From: Ciona savignyi
Taxonomy: Eukaryota > Chordata > Ascidiacea > Phlebobranchia > Cionidae
Direction: 5' to 3'
NCBI GenBank assembly: GCA_000149265.1
Contig: CH003264.1
Location: forward strand, 790,503 to 854,502
DNA length: 64,000 bases
Part shown: positions 1 to 13,600 of the stretch, piece by piece
Numbering within the stretch: position 1 is the first letter of the stretch
How the letters are laid out: the number at the start of each line of letters is the position of its first letter
The notes under the pieces: model-generated
Told to the model about the DNA's origin: nothing
The model's database searches: none
The model's input: only the letters and a program-made list of their open reading frames with translations
Translations under genes and position numbers: made by a program

Positions 1-311
1 CTGTTTGTTTGCTACGTACTTTATGTTTTTTTTAATAAAAAGTAAATTTACTAAGGTATTTTGGAAATATCACGTAAAATAATAAACACCTTCCAACCAA
101 TATCTATAACTAATCTATTCTAGTGAGGATTGTATTTATCAAACACTAAAAACTTTGCTTACCATTATAGCATTTAAAATTTTGTATGTTTTTAATTCCA
201 CCTAATGAGCTATAGTAATAAGCATGATTTAGATTTAAGTTATATAGAGGACTGTTAACCAAGACCCATGGAAAGTTAGGATATTAACAACTCACTTCAT
301 TTCTTTGTCAG

Positions 312-455
312 GGGACGGTGGTAGAACCTGGTCGCTGGTACGAACGTGGCTCTTATGAAGTGCTGTCATATCATAATATTGCGGGACCGGAAAATCGCGT
401 GCATCGGCTACTCCAGTCCCGTAATGTCGGTGACCCTAACGAGAATATTATTTGA
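312..455 (+). CDS. Last coding exon of an unidentified gene that begins left of the window
   Basis: An acceptor (TTTGTCAG) at 304-311 opens a 48-codon frame that reads with no break to TGA at 453-455. The peptide begins GTVVEPGRWYERGSYEVL and ends LLQSRNVGDPNENII. It has the mixed composition of real protein, unlike the repeat-derived frames that follow. The frame assumes phase 0; the other two phases were not excluded by an upstream exon, which lies outside the window. I do not recognise the family. No AATAAA was placed with confidence. The exon could be the C-terminus of a secreted or cytosolic protein; nothing here decides this. Confidence 0.55.
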   Translation, partial: GTVVEPGRWYERGSYEVLSYHNIAGPENRVHRLLQSRNVGDPNENII

Positions 456-529
456 CATGAAACATTAGTATGTAAAACACTTTGTAATAGCGGATATTTT
501 ACAGAGCTTAGTATGTAATACACTTTGTA

Positions 530-835
530 ATAGCGGTTTTTTTACCGAGCTAAGTTTCAAATTGGTAATAAGTATAGAACGTTTATGTAAATATCTCGTG
601 TCAAGGACGCCAGCCATTTGGCCATATGACCGCACACTTTTCTGGTGGGCTAAGCTTTGAATCCACGATTGACTTGTCATTAGGACCATTTTATATATTC
701 GTTGACAATAAGCCACACGATCTCACACCTTTTTTTTTGATGGCTTAATTTAGAACCCATAATGGATTCGTTGCTCAGTCCGTTTTTTATATGTAAGTCG
801 ATATATATATATCGTTCGCATTCGGTCACGCGACC
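530..835 (-). repeat. Two or three fragments of a Ser/Leu-tRNA-like SINE (family B)
   Basis: Fragments near 530-660, 640-720 and 740-835 carry the antisense family B signature: a head like GGTCGTGTGGCCAAAATGG in reverse complement (CGCGACCG at 828-835) and the B-box-like GGGTTTGAAACTTGG in reverse. They read head-to-tail in one direction. Boundaries are approximate. Confidence 0.5.
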
Positions 836-1249
836 GTACTCAATACCACAACTTAGGTAATTACATCTGTGTACCTTTTGTACCACCTCTGGTGGATAGC
901 CTCGTAACTTAATAAACTCCTCCGGTAATTGAATCTTCTGAAGTCCTCCATAATCTCTAAGCCTCCCCCATGGTGTTCTTGCTTTCTTTTCCACTGTAGA
1001 TCTGTAGTCTTCATACCTGTAAACAATTCCAAAATTGTTTTACTTGCTTTAATCATTAGGTGAACGGGACCTAAATTCACTTTGCCCTAGGGTTACTTTA
1101 CTTCGGTAAGGTGTGAACTCGAAGGGCTAGGTCTGAGCTGCGAGAATCGCATCACCCTGTGATAGTGCGGTTAACCAGCGCTGCCTCCAGTCTCACCACT
1201 GGAGGGCGTGAATTTAGGTTTCGGGATACCTTAAGCAATAGAAACCCTC

Positions 1250-1420
1250 CCTATGTGGCTTGCATGCTGTAGAGATGCCTACGAAGGGCGTCTCTTCCAG
1301 CACCCACATCCTAGAGATACCCAGCCCCCTTCCTACGTGGCTTGCACGCTGTGGAAAGATGCCTGCGAAAGGTGTCTCTTGCAGCAACCACATACTAGGG
1401 AAACCTCCCCCAGTGGATTA
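1250..1420. repeat. Two-copy imperfect tandem repeat, unit about 82 bp
   Basis: Units start near 1250 and 1331, each opening with CTAYGTGGCTTGCAYGCTGT and containing a GATGCCT...GCGTCTC segment. About 45 bp upstream, CCTCCAGT and ACTGGAGG at about 1184-1207 form a perfect 8-bp stem. The units together leave a 76-codon open frame at 1253-1483, which I read as repeat-derived, not a gene. Confidence 0.5.
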
Positions 1421-1544
1421 ATTTCCACATTGCACATGGGGATCGGCCTAAGGCCACCAACTCGCACTAAGTGCACAATTTAGAAAAAAAAATATATGTT
1501 CATTTCTCATTATGCATCAGGTACACGAGTTTTATAAAACTCCC

Positions 1545-1640
1545 TTTTCCACCGAGCTGGGTTTCGAGCCCTTTACGGACCAGTCACCAACAACTTTTTG
1601 TGTAGAGAATTGGTATTTGTATATATAGATTAACCATTCG
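1545..1640 (-). repeat. Family B SINE copy
   Basis: Antisense signature: CCACCGAGCTGGGTTTCGAG near 1550 (B box side) and ATTAACCATTCGGTG near 1630 (A box side). Confidence 0.5.
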
Positions 1641-2059
1641 GTGTCACTACAAAATGTTTTATTTGAACAACCAATTAATGTGAAAAAGTTTAAAACTTTT
1701 AAAAATTATTTTAGATAACGATTTAAATAGTTTATAGATAATCAATACAATGTTTTTTTAAATATTGTAAATAATAAGCGGGCTATTTATATTTTTTTTT
1801 TAAATATATGTTATATAAAATTAAATGATGTGGGTGACAACTAACCTTGCCGGGCTGACTGTAACCCGATCAACTTGCAGAGGGGTGAATAGTTCGCTAG
1901 AAGCCAAATTCTGTGAGAGATGATCTGAGCCCAAAGTCTCCGGGTAGAAATGGCTTAATGGGAGTGACGCTTGTACTGCGGCCATTGGAACGTGTGTCCG
2001 AAATTCCAAAAAGCAAACTTTACCTTAAAACCACCAAACTAACAGATTTTATATGATCT

Positions 2060-2340
2060 AAGATGGGATTTTCATGTTTATCACCGTGAACGTAAAACGC
2101 AAGGGGTGTTAGCATACATATTCGTCAGATCAGCTCGCGCCTACCGTCGCAGCTATTGCAGCGTGTTTTGCATGATTGTTACTTCGATTCGGTAGAACCC
2201 ATATTTTCCATTAGGTTCAGCAATTACTGTTCAGCTTCTTGCCCAGGACACAACCGACTAGCTGGCGACAAGTTTTGAATCTGCAATCCTTGGACTGCAA
2301 GGCGAACCAAGCACTAAACAACCAAGCTAATCGGGGCGAC
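2060..2340 (-). repeat. tRNA-derived SINE, family A, nearly full length
   Basis: The minus-strand reading has the family A order: tRNA-like head (AGCTTGG... at about 2320-2335, B box like GGTTCGAAACT near 2265-2285), the segment GTTGTGTCCTGGGCAAG, GGGTTCTACC, a CGACGGT...GGTGATCTGACG block and the tail GATAAACATGAAAATCC near 2062-2082. The sequence is diverged. Confidence 0.7.
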
Positions 2341-4064
2341 AGTCTCTATAAGTTTCCTGTCATCTTAATTATTTTGTAATTTATCAACTCTAAATATTGG
2401 ATTGATTAAATTCTGGTTATGTAGTCTTTTCTGTAATGACTGCTTAAAAACCGTTCCGTTTCCTTTCAATAACCATTTATTAATCTAATATTATAGGGAA
2501 CATAAGGGGAATTCACTTAGCCTGGTGAAGTTCCTATGTCATATACGCTCGTTAAGCACAGTGATTTATGGTTCGCAAATATTAGCGTTGTCAGGAGCGC
2601 CGACGTAAATCCCTGCTAATACGCACTAAACAATTTGCTCTAAACCAGGTGATAACACTTCACACGTCTTATGCTCGTTCCATTTCCATAAATGCCCCTT
2701 TAGCCGACTTAATTATACGTCGCACTGCTGTCTGACAACCCTATCCTTTCATCGAAGTGCTTAACGTTCTCATGTGGGAGTGTTTATTAGATTACAAAAA
2801 TAGATCTCCCAAGAACACAATGAACTTATGTTTTTATAAAAGGTTTTGTCTGCGCCGAGTTTCGCTGGAATTTAACAATTACAATTCCGAGTTCCAGTAT
2901 GCCTTATGTATTAATAATTTACACTTAATGACTGCTTAAATAAATTTCTACGCTAAGGTAAATGAAAGAAATTGGAAAATTTGTCAAATGCACTAATACC
3001 CATATCGCTCGCTTTCCAAAGTCAAGTACACACCTTCATTTTAGCTAAAACTGTTAAGTGATACAAGTTTATTCTGTTTCTAAAGTTGTCAAGTGGTCCC
3101 CAACACGCGTACAAGTGTAGGCTCAACATAAACCACTCAAATGTAATGGAATCGCAGGCGAACTAACACGAAAGTTAAATTCCCTTTTAAAGGTCCTTAA
3201 ACAAAGACGACTTAACAAAGCTTTTACGACGAGCCCAGTGTTGACCATTTATGAATAAAATGTCTAAAGTTTATAGTTTTACCTATCAGGGTTTTAGAGT
3301 TGTAAAGCACTGTGGATATTTTTTGATACCAAAACGTCCAACGAGGCTAATTGAAGATGCATAAAAGAATGGGTCCCAGGGGATGATTAATATTTTATTT
3401 TTCAAACAGTTCATTTCATTTTGCTTTGTAGTTTGTAGAGATTAACCATATTTTAACACAAATGCTATTTCAGGCCTAGAATTGAAAAAGGGATTACAAG
3501 TATTGGTAATGTTAAGCTAGAAAACTGCACGAAATAAACAACATTGCTAAACAAGAGAACAAAATTCCAATCACATCCCATTCAAACATCCACGACACGT
3601 GTTTTTCGTATCATTATCGTTTTATCACAAACAAATTTAAACCTAACCGTAGCCCGATCCAATTACGGTCCATCTAAACCGTCTCTTGAATGTTTACCCC
3701 CTACAATGAAACACAATGCAAGGGTGATTACTAAACAAAGAACGATTATTACATGCTACCTAGACAATAAGGTGTAGTGTTACTATGAAAGGTATACTAT
3801 TTTGTCATAAACGGCCGCCCGATGATAAAGGTTGCCCGGGAGAAGCATCGTTCGACAGCGTAAGGTCAATAATTTCCCAGAGTTATCGACCCATAGCGTA
3901 TCAGCCTTTTAAATCGTCGATGCTGATTGTGGTTTAAATCATTAAGAAGCCTAGGTAACATATACACGCTTAATATGTTGCGTTTGATTCTACGTGTAAT
4001 GCAAAGTATAATGCACCGAAATAAGTGCCAAAAGTTTTAAGAACATTTAAAATACATTATAGAC

Positions 4065-4790
4065 CCATTTCACCAGGCTAAGTTCGGTAACGCGATGAAC
4101 TCATCGTTACTAAGTCCGTTTGTTATATGCGTTCCTGTATGTGGACTGGTCGCGCTAACCATTCTTCCACACAGGCATTCCACAGACTAACTTTGTTTAT
4201 ATATATTGGTTGGTAGTTGCACTGTGATCCATCGTCACGTTAACAAATTCAGTTTTAAGAGAATTCGTTAGATCGCATTTCAAATTTATTTTTTTATAGA
4301 CAAACCCACAAACGTGTTTGTTAAATCGCAGATATTGTGCTATAACGTCCCTGATATTAATATTCTTAAATACATTCGCTAATTTTTTAAAGATTATTTT
4401 TATATATAATTCGGCGGTCAATCGGTTAGAATTCTGTAAATATTTTTTAATGGGACAAGTTTTGAGTCCATGGTGTCCCTGTCACTAATACCGTTCTTAC
4501 AAACAAATTGGTATATATGAATCGGTGGCCTTAACCATTCGTTTACACGGCCGTTCTTGCGGCCGTTTTTTCACCGAGCCAAGTTTCAATCCATGATGCA
4601 CTCATTAGGACCGTATTTTGTAAAGAAATCGAAATATGTAACTCTTGCATTAATCGTTCGTCTACTTTTACACGACTGTGCGCATTTTTTAGGGCTTAGT
4701 TCGAACTCATGATGGCCTCGACCACAAGACCTTTTTTTATAATTCTGTACATGTGGTGTTAACCATTCTGCCACACGACCGCACGCATAC
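4065..4790 (-). repeat. Head-to-tail cluster of about four family B SINE units
   Basis: Units near 4065-4180, 4450-4560, 4563-4690 and 4690-4790 each end (minus-strand head) in a sequence like CGGTCGTGTGG and contain the reverse of GGGTTTGAAACTTGGC. All point the same way, in a density not seen elsewhere in the window. Confidence 0.5.
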
Positions 4791-7650
4791 CCCTTTTTAT
4801 AATTCCACAGAGAGCGACCGCCCGTATAGTGTATTTATAAACTTAAAATTTAAAACCCTTGGTGGCGGTAGAGACACATTGTCGAAACAACAACGGACAG
4901 ACATGAAGAATTTTAACTATTTTAACGTCTATACAGTCAGTAAACAGACACGTTGTTATTTGCATTATATATGAAATACTCTGCAGTTTTTTTAACAACG
5001 ATTTACTTGTTTATTTATTTCCGATGAAATTTGTTCATTGTGACAATGTTAGACATTGTGGGTTAAGTTCAAACCAAGCTTATTGAAGTTTGAACTGACA
5101 AGACGCGAATTATAGTGATTTTATTGTGGTTGGAAATGTGGTTTATAATTTCGATGGGAATAATTAGTGTGATTAGTCCAAATTACCTTGGGTAATTATT
5201 ATTCTACCCTAATTACCTACGTCACTTCCCGCTTCGGGCAAACAAGGATTCCGCTAATTACTTAAAAACAAAAACATTGAGGGTAATCTTCCCCAACGCG
5301 CCATAGATAAACAAAGAGATGTTTACTTTTGCCACTGGTGGCGTTAGCAGATTAAGAGATGGTGCCAGGAGGCTGTGTCAATTGTAAGCTCGTAATGCCG
5401 TGCTAGAAATACAAACAACACTGTCCAATCTACTGGTGCAGCACGCAGACTTTATAAGCCACGCTAGTTATTGCAACACTGATTCGTACAAAGATATTCT
5501 CAGCGAGGTAGTGCGACCCCCAAGTCGTTAAGTTTTTTGAGGATTCTTATATCTTACTAAGAAGTAATGAGAAAATGTCGGTTTTAAAATTGATTTTGTG
5601 CTCAAAAGCAGGTGTATTAAAGATTAGTGAGTCATCTTGGCCTATTCAGTCATAAGATAACATCATTTCTCTACGGGAAGCAACAGAATAAAGGCTCTAT
5701 GTGTGTGTGTGTGTACTCTTTCTTGGTTATATGCATAGTTAGCTCGACGTGCGGTGGTAATAGGAGAAAACACAGGCGACAACATCTATATTCGAAGAGC
5801 TAAACTTGCTGCTGTGACATGAAGCGTGCGATTTCTTAGAACGCTTTAAATTCCTGTTTAATAAAAGTATAACGTTAAACAAGTTACAACGCTTCAGCCC
5901 CTATTTGATACAAGCATAATATTAAGCAAGTTGAAGGAATTTGTAGGATTAAGTGTTATGAGTATATAGTAAGATTTGCGTTTGTGCTGATATCTTAAAG
6001 TTATCCCAAAATATCTAGCATAATTTTGTTGTTTACTACGTGCCTAATTGCGTGAAACAGAAAGAGGAGCAAATTTTGTAACTGCTTCTTGGGCATCCGA
6101 AGTAACCATAAAATATCAAGGTCATGACAGAATTCTTTTGCGTGCCAAAATTTCTTTGAAGTTAGGAGGAGTCGTTGTCGAATTTCACATGTCGTGATTG
6201 CATCAAGATTTGACCGATTATAATCTTAAAAGAGCTAATCAGTCGGTACTGCTAGGTACCAATTGCTTACTGTGGGCATGCGGTCGGCCGACTATACAAT
6301 CAGGCGATTTCGAGTCCGTTTACTGCCGTTTGCGGCCAATTAGGGTTCAATTTACGGCGGATATCCCGGTAAGGCGTCGATGCCAAAAGCAAGGGAAAGA
6401 TCGAAAGATCGTTGCCTGAAGGTGGTGCTGATAATGTCTCACTGTTGGCGTTGTGTTTTAAACGTTTTTCAACATTGCGCGTGCGGTATCGGGTTATCGA
6501 TAACACAAAATAGTTTCACGAACCTGGTAAACGGTCCACGATCATAATATTGGCTGTATGTAGCGTATTTAGTTTAGTTTCATTCTGTGCTCCTATATTA
6601 CATTAAAGTAGAATGGCATAATCATGTTAAGTTTAGGAGGATAAAACGGTAAAACTAGAAAAGACATGTCAGTAAATAAATACACATCACGGTATAACGG
6701 AGAAAAAATTACGTCCTTTAACCTAATATGCAGTTTCTGTAGTGTCAGCTTAATAACATTACCCTTCTAAATTCACTAGTGTAATCCCACATTACTAGAC
6801 AACATCAATGCCTCGTATATAGCCATATAAATCGTCAGAAGTCCTTTGATTATAAGTTGTCTGCAGTGCATCCTTATCCAATTAACAACTGTCCCGTTCT
6901 AGCCCACGCGAAACCGCGCTAATCAAATACGGCTGTGCATTTCGTCATTCTCTCCCCGTTGTGAGGTCATAGGTGTCATTGTCGTGCGACAGGAAAACGG
7001 AGACTTCTTGTTGCTTTGAATTCTTAAACGAACAATTAGGTCTATGAAGCAAGAACGTAATTAAGGCGTTGTATAAACAGAATGAATAATTTAAATCGCG
7101 AAGCGGGTGTTCTGGAAGTCTTGATTAAAGACTTAGCCTTCATTTTGAATATAGGAGTGCGAAATTACGCTCTTAAATCGACAGAATGATTTTGAAGTTT
7201 TGTCTCATCTTCTGCAGCATGAAACGTTGACTGGGAAATCTTGAAAAAGTTCCGTGAAAGCTGTCTGGCTCATGGCTTATCGATGGGTGGCAATCTCTTT
7301 TTCCGTCTGCGAAAAAGTCAATGGTAGTGTGGATTAGAAGCGAGACGCGTTAACAGTTTGCCAGATGATAGCAGCCACGAGAGAGCTGGTTTACTGCTCG
7401 AGTGATTGACAGCTTACTTTGCCTTATATATATTGCTCCAGTTTCAGAATCCCTTCCAGTTTTAGCGTGGTTGTACCGTGTGCGTAGTGTGAATTGTGTG
7501 CACGTACATAAGGAATAACAGCTGTTTGTTTGTTTATTTTTTAGGTAATATTTTTTTAAATTATATTTGAAAACTTTTGAAATTAGACACAAATAATTGT
7601 ATGGTGTTTTAAAAAAGCAAGAGAAGATACGAAGATATTGTGGGTTAGTA

Positions 7651-10600
7651 ATGATGGACAAGCGGCCAAAAACGCGACAGACTTCAAACCACAAGGCCAT
7701 ACTCAGCCATGGAATCGCCACTGCCGTTTTGTTAATATTAATAAACTGTTCAGAAATCTGTCAAGCCACGCCGAAATATATGGCCGATGGTACAATGTAT
7801 GCCAGGCCGCCATCAGTGTGCGTCGACATCCCAGCCTCCCTAAAACTCTGCCGCAACGTCGGTTACAGGCGCATGGTGCTACCCAACTTGCTAAACCATG
7901 AATCTCTTAGCGAAGTGGTACAGCAGGGAACTAGTTTTGTTCCACTACTGTCCAGGAACTGTCACCAGAACGTGCAAGTGTTTCTATGCTCGCTTTTCGC
8001 TCCGGTCTGCATTCCAGCGCCACCGGGAGAACCTATGAACGGGCCCATACCGCCTTGCCGTTCGCTCTGCGAATCAGTTGAAAACCGCTGCGGTCCTATC
8101 ATGCTGGAACACGGATTCATGTGGCCGCCTATGCTCAACTGCAGTCAGTTTAGCAATGAAGGTCTCTGTGTAAGTCCGAATGTGGACAGTGGAGGAACCA
8201 CACTGGAACCGCCGATGCCTTCACCATCTACAAGTAAGTTCCGGGTTTATTCACATTTCAAATTATTTAACACCTATAGGTCAGTTATTCCACAAGAGTA
8301 TAAATTTACGCAGTTCAAATTATTTAACACCTGTTGGTATAGTTATTGCACTAGAACATACAAAACAGTTACCACTGGATATAAAAGAAATTGCTTAAGT
8401 GCATATTCCCAAGAAGGACGTGGTTAACCGTAGGTTAACAATTACAATTTGTGGCGGAAGAAGCATGCAATTGCTGTAACATATGAGGGAAACTAATAAT
8501 TATTACTTAACAGTGTTGAGATTTTTGTTTTAAACGTGACTTTCGTAATATTCAGACAATCCTTCCTTCGCTTCAAATTGTAATTATGATCAGGACTTTG
8601 TCACAAATACTAGATACAAACATCACCTGTGTTCTAAAGGTTAGGTGTGCGGGCAAAACCCGGCGTTCCTACCAAGTTACCATCATATTACAATTTTTAC
8701 GACGTAAAATTAGCTTACATCCATCTGTGCATACACATAGATGATTGTCCTTGCGATTTAATTCATAGAGGGGTGGAAGGTAAATGATTAACGCTCCGTT
8801 TTACGACATAACAATAAATACCATTTACCATCCATAAATCAAGCACCACACACCGCAAATGCGTTTGTGACATTTCCAGACAGCTTTAATTTAACAAGGA
8901 CATACAAAAATCATCCAATAATTGAGGGGATTATTCAAAAAAAAACTTAGCCCACTTTTTAACCGCTTAACCCCAGTGTTGAAAGGATAACCGAATCGTT
9001 AAAACAGTTAATCCACTGATACATTAGTTACTCCACTGTTAAAATGCTTAATGTTTCAAAAGATCGTTATACACTGCAGTTTGATGCAAAGACTCATGTA
9101 CAACTAACTAACTTAAATTTGCCGTTTTTTGCTTTGTTCTACTTCATTAACAGCTATTAATCGGGCTAAGTTACAAACCCAAAAGGCTCGTCATTTAGGC
9201 CATTTTTATATGGAAATCGGCAAATCGAGTAAACCATTTAATTACACGACAGAAATTAAATTATTTTATGTCCCACAAACAGCGTAACAACGAATAAAGG
9301 ACGACATTTTAGTAAAACGCGTTTTTTTTCAATTAGAAACTCCATACGGTAATGACATAATAACGGAGGCAATAATTTCCTGTTAAAAACACCCAAATTA
9401 GAGTATTCCCGATTGCGTTGAAATAAACAACATTGGCCTTTGGAAGCTTGATTCATTTAACTATTGTTCCCGGCATTTCTTGATTGGTGAACACTCAGAG
9501 CTAAGGTGGGTAAATATTTGAGAGTGGCTCATAGAGTATGATAGATTACATCGGGTGTTAACACTGTGGTAATGTTCGCCACATAAAATGACTCCGCTAG
9601 ACGATAAGCAAATACAGTCTACGACTGTAAGATCAAGGCTCTACGGGAAAACAATTTCCGTTCATGACCTTTGACTAGTTATCGATATCGTGTTAAGGTG
9701 TTTTTTGTGCAAAACGTTTTGGTACTAACAACCAGTGATCAGAAGTCTGTACTTAATACAAACAGTTGTGTCCGCTTTAAAAGAATGGAACGCAGTAGGG
9801 ATTTGAGTAGGTTTAAAAATGTTAAAATGTTCGAAGCTTTTTACTGAAGTTACCCTGGTTAGAATAGAAGAATTAAACTGCTCCAAAATGTCCTCTATCT
9901 CCATGGGATTTAATAACTGAAGGTTCGAACCGTTAATTTGTTTGCTCGCTTAAACCGCAGGTCGTTAAAACCGGGTTGGTGTCCTTCGCGTGTTTTATTA
10001 TTTGTGGGAAACAGTTACACGCTGTAGCTTCTATATTAGTAGCGGAGTTGCTCATATATCAACGTATGTCACATTACCGCTACCTGCCATGTTTACCCCT
10101 GAAAGCCGGGCTAAACGAGCCGGTAATTCGCAAAGCTTTTATGAAATGTATTTGTGTCCGGATATTCACACCCAAGACTCAAACAGGCCTTTTAGTGTAA
10201 GGACCCCAGCACTAGAAACGGCGACTATGGTCTATTTTGTCACTTTGTTACTAACTTTCAAAAAATTACAGCTATGTTATGTAAAACTACATCAGTGGCA
10301 GTTCTATCCGATTTTTTTTTCTAGACGTTACTTAATATTGCCTTTATTTTATAATTATACTTAGTTATACTTTGTATACCTCCCTTTAATAAGTGGTGAC
10401 CAAGATTTTTTATGAGCCTTCACCAAATTTTGTTTATACTTTGTTATTATACTTATGTATAATTTTTATCCCCCTTTAATATGATGTGCGATTAATAGAT
10501 ATTTCACACTTCGTTGGGGATTCTTTCAGGAACCAAAGTAGGTTGTTCATCTGCACGGGCACTGTTTTGAAACTTTCAGCATTTTCTAAAATTTCATCAT

Positions 10601-13600
10601 TTGTGTTTGACTGTTCGGAACTTAGCATGAAGTTCTGTCCCCGCGTGTGTTTTAAAACTGACGTCACACAAAATAGACCTCTATGTTCGATATCAATATA
10701 TTAAGAGTTGCACGTCATAATATTTCGACCAATTCTTATTTCACCCCTTTTCCGCCTTTACTATATTGTATATTTTTATGCATATATTCATATTCGGTAA
10801 TCTAAATTTCGGATTTAACTTTGAGAATATCACTATGTACTGGTGTTAAAATTTGCGGAGCAATTAACTTTAAAATTTTACCAACATCACAAAATCAGCT
10901 TGCTGTTTAGACTGACTGTAATAGCCTGAAGCCCAGATTTACAAACCAACAACAAACAGAGTCGCCAGTGTTTCCGTTTTCAAATACTCAACGATGTCTG
11001 CCTTTGCAATTCCCTTTCCAATCTAACACATTTGCTCGTCTAGCGTCGACGCTTGACATTCAACTTTTTTTCCTCGGGAGCATGATTTAACCCGGTGTGA
11101 CCAGGAATCTTGATAAAATGTCGGCTGGAAATCAACGCGAACTAACAGGTCGCGATTCAAACTACGTATGTATTACGTAATACTGTCGGAAAATAATTTT
11201 GAATTTATATTAAACGGAGAATTGAAAATTACCCCCTTTCGCCCGCCCCCCTAAAATTTATCGCACCAAAAACAATGCAACTCACGTTTCATAATTCGCG
11301 AATATAATGAGGCCATTGTTTCTCCCGCCCAATCAGTATCAAGAGAGATTAGAATTTTATCTCCGGAAGCGGACATTTTATTTCCCGATTACGCTATTCT
11401 AAGTAATACAAAGAGCAAGTGATTCTGAAATTTCTCCCACGCTTTACCACCTTACACTATTTATTGCAAAATTGCAAATATAACGCAAACTTGTATTTCG
11501 AGTAACACATGTTGTAGCATTGGTTGGTGGTATAGTTAACTTTAATGTTAGTTTCTCGCTAGTCGGTTGTACATTTTGTTAAGTCACTTAGCAGTCATAT
11601 TGAGTTCTACCAAATTAAAGGGAGTGAAAACATACAAAACACATTGCAATAAATCCCGTAACCGGACGGTGGACGCAAGGTGATCAAAAGATTTCCTGTG
11701 TGTTAACCACCTTGGTTTTTCAATTAACGGGGCTAAACATAAAAATACTATCGAAAATCAACGGTCTTTTCCATAAAATCTAAATTTAGCGTCGATTTGT
11801 CAACTTTTTAGAATAGATAAAGAGCCCAGATTTAAATAAAAAGCATCTTCCAGTAGAAATTCATGAAATAAAGAGCATCTACCATTAGGCATATATAAAT
11901 CCATAAAATAAATAACCTCGGTTTCCCAACTGTGTAGAAATATAAACTGGTCAGTGCCCGTGTGATAACCCCGTCGTTTCTTTACACGAATTCATATTCA
12001 GTGCTTTAACCAGCAAGTCAATATATCGTCTGCGCAGCAGCTAACCGCGAAGAATTTTAATCACAGTGTTTGTTCGTGATTTACGTTCGCCAAACTGCTA
12101 TTTAATCAACCCATGCACCCATCAATATGAAGTTTAGGTTTTTCTGACGTGGTTTGTATGGAATTTCCACTTCACCATTATAAGCAACCTTGGTCGCATT
12201 TCGCCGAGTTCCACTTCAAATTTGGTTTTTATTTTCCTTTGCTACACTCCTGTGCATGGACTTGAGGTTAAATGTCGTGTGCCCAACCTTTATATCGCCT
12301 CTCCACACACCCAAACCAATGCTGGACTGTTAAATCTCGAAAATCCTTTTAAACAAATCGCTTACATTCACTTAAGTTTTACATTTTACTTCATTTTAAT
12401 GCAATTTGTCTTTCTAGATGCTATTTCAGTAGCGACCGAAAATATTTAAAATATTTTTGAAAAAACACAAAGCCAGAATAACAATTTTCTTCCTAATAAG
12501 AGAAACGTTTCGTAAAATTGCTTATTCAGTTTTTGGCGTCATGACTTTTGCCGAGTATATTTAAACCACTTAGGTAGTTATTGGAGTGACAATAGCTAGA
12601 CAAATTGCATAAAAATGAAAGTCAATGCATTTATACTGCTTGTATTATTCCTAAAATAATTGAAAATACTGTATTTTTTTCAAATTTTTATACAATGTAA
12701 ATACTGTATTTTACACTCTTGTACAATTAGACCGGTTAAGTTTGCATATTTTAATATTTCCCTTTCTACAGACCCAGTTTGTCCACCATGCCGAATCCAA
12801 CTCCAAACTGACACTCTTTTGGATAATTACTGTGCGAGCGAATTTGGTGAGTTTTATATTTTTAGAAAATCCCTATTGGTCTAGCTAAACATATTGTCAA
12901 TATCGGCCATGGTTTAAAAATTTAGGAAATTTCCTTATGTACTTGAAATTATTTAAGTGTTCGTCATAATATGAAATACGAAAACTACTATATACAAAAA
13001 ACAGAAAATTTGGAAAACAAAATAAATTGAAATGTTTTGGGAAACCTCAGCTGTAATTTAGACCGATTTCTGTCAATATTTTGGGCGGATATAATTGGAT
13101 GGATGGATAAAACATTCTTTCTCATTGCGCAAAAAAATTAACGCGATCAAATCAAAAACTGTAACACCCGGTACAACAAACGAACTTACTCAAGGAATTT
13201 CGAAAATCGTCGTAATGCGACCAATTGTTGAGATACTTAACAACGAGGCTGGTAAACGTCTGTAATGTCTGCGTGTTAAAACATGTGAAATGTCCTAAAA
13301 CTTTATTTTTACAACCAGTTATTGACAATAAACTTAGCAATAAAGATGCATAAAAGTTGCATGATAATAAAACCAATTTTGAAATTAAAGTGGATTTCTT
13401 AACAAACGAAGCTGAAGGCGGCAAAACTGTCCTAAATGCCGCTGTAACTGGCAACCATCTGTTGAGTGATGACCTCGCTGAAAAAAGGGGTTCTTATCGT
13501 TGGTTAAACATGGCTAGATATGCAGGCGATGGTTTAGGGACTTAGACACGCTTTGGAATTCAGCTTCTGGTGCTGTGTCATCGAGTCTTATTAACTTGTA

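Larger units (their letters stand above)
456..7650. other. Intergenic stretch without a recognised gene; SINE fragments and local repeats
   Basis: No coding exon could be supported on either strand. The stretch holds Ser/Leu-tRNA-like SINE pieces (530-835, 1545-1640, 4065-4790), one copy of the main SINE (2060-2340), a tandem duplication (1250-1420) with hairpin potential and a short TG run (5700-5713). The 5'UTR and promoter of the sFRP gene should lie in its right-hand end, but no specific element was recognised. Confidence 0.5.
8234..12771. other. Intron 1 of the sFRP gene
   Basis: Bounded by GTAAGT at 8234 and TTTCTACAG ending 12771. It holds one family B SINE (9158-9255), one worn family A tail (11580-11755) and otherwise unique AT-rich sequence. 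No exon of another gene was found on either strand. Conserved enhancers could be here but cannot be seen without comparison. Confidence 0.8.

Noticed and set aside
13357-13545. Open frame in sFRP intron 2 as an extra sFRP exon
   Set aside because: Exons 2 and 3 already join in phase (GAATTTG + TT), matching ASEF-x-IKIRVKK of the family. The frame has no matching splice sites and no similarity to the netrin domain.
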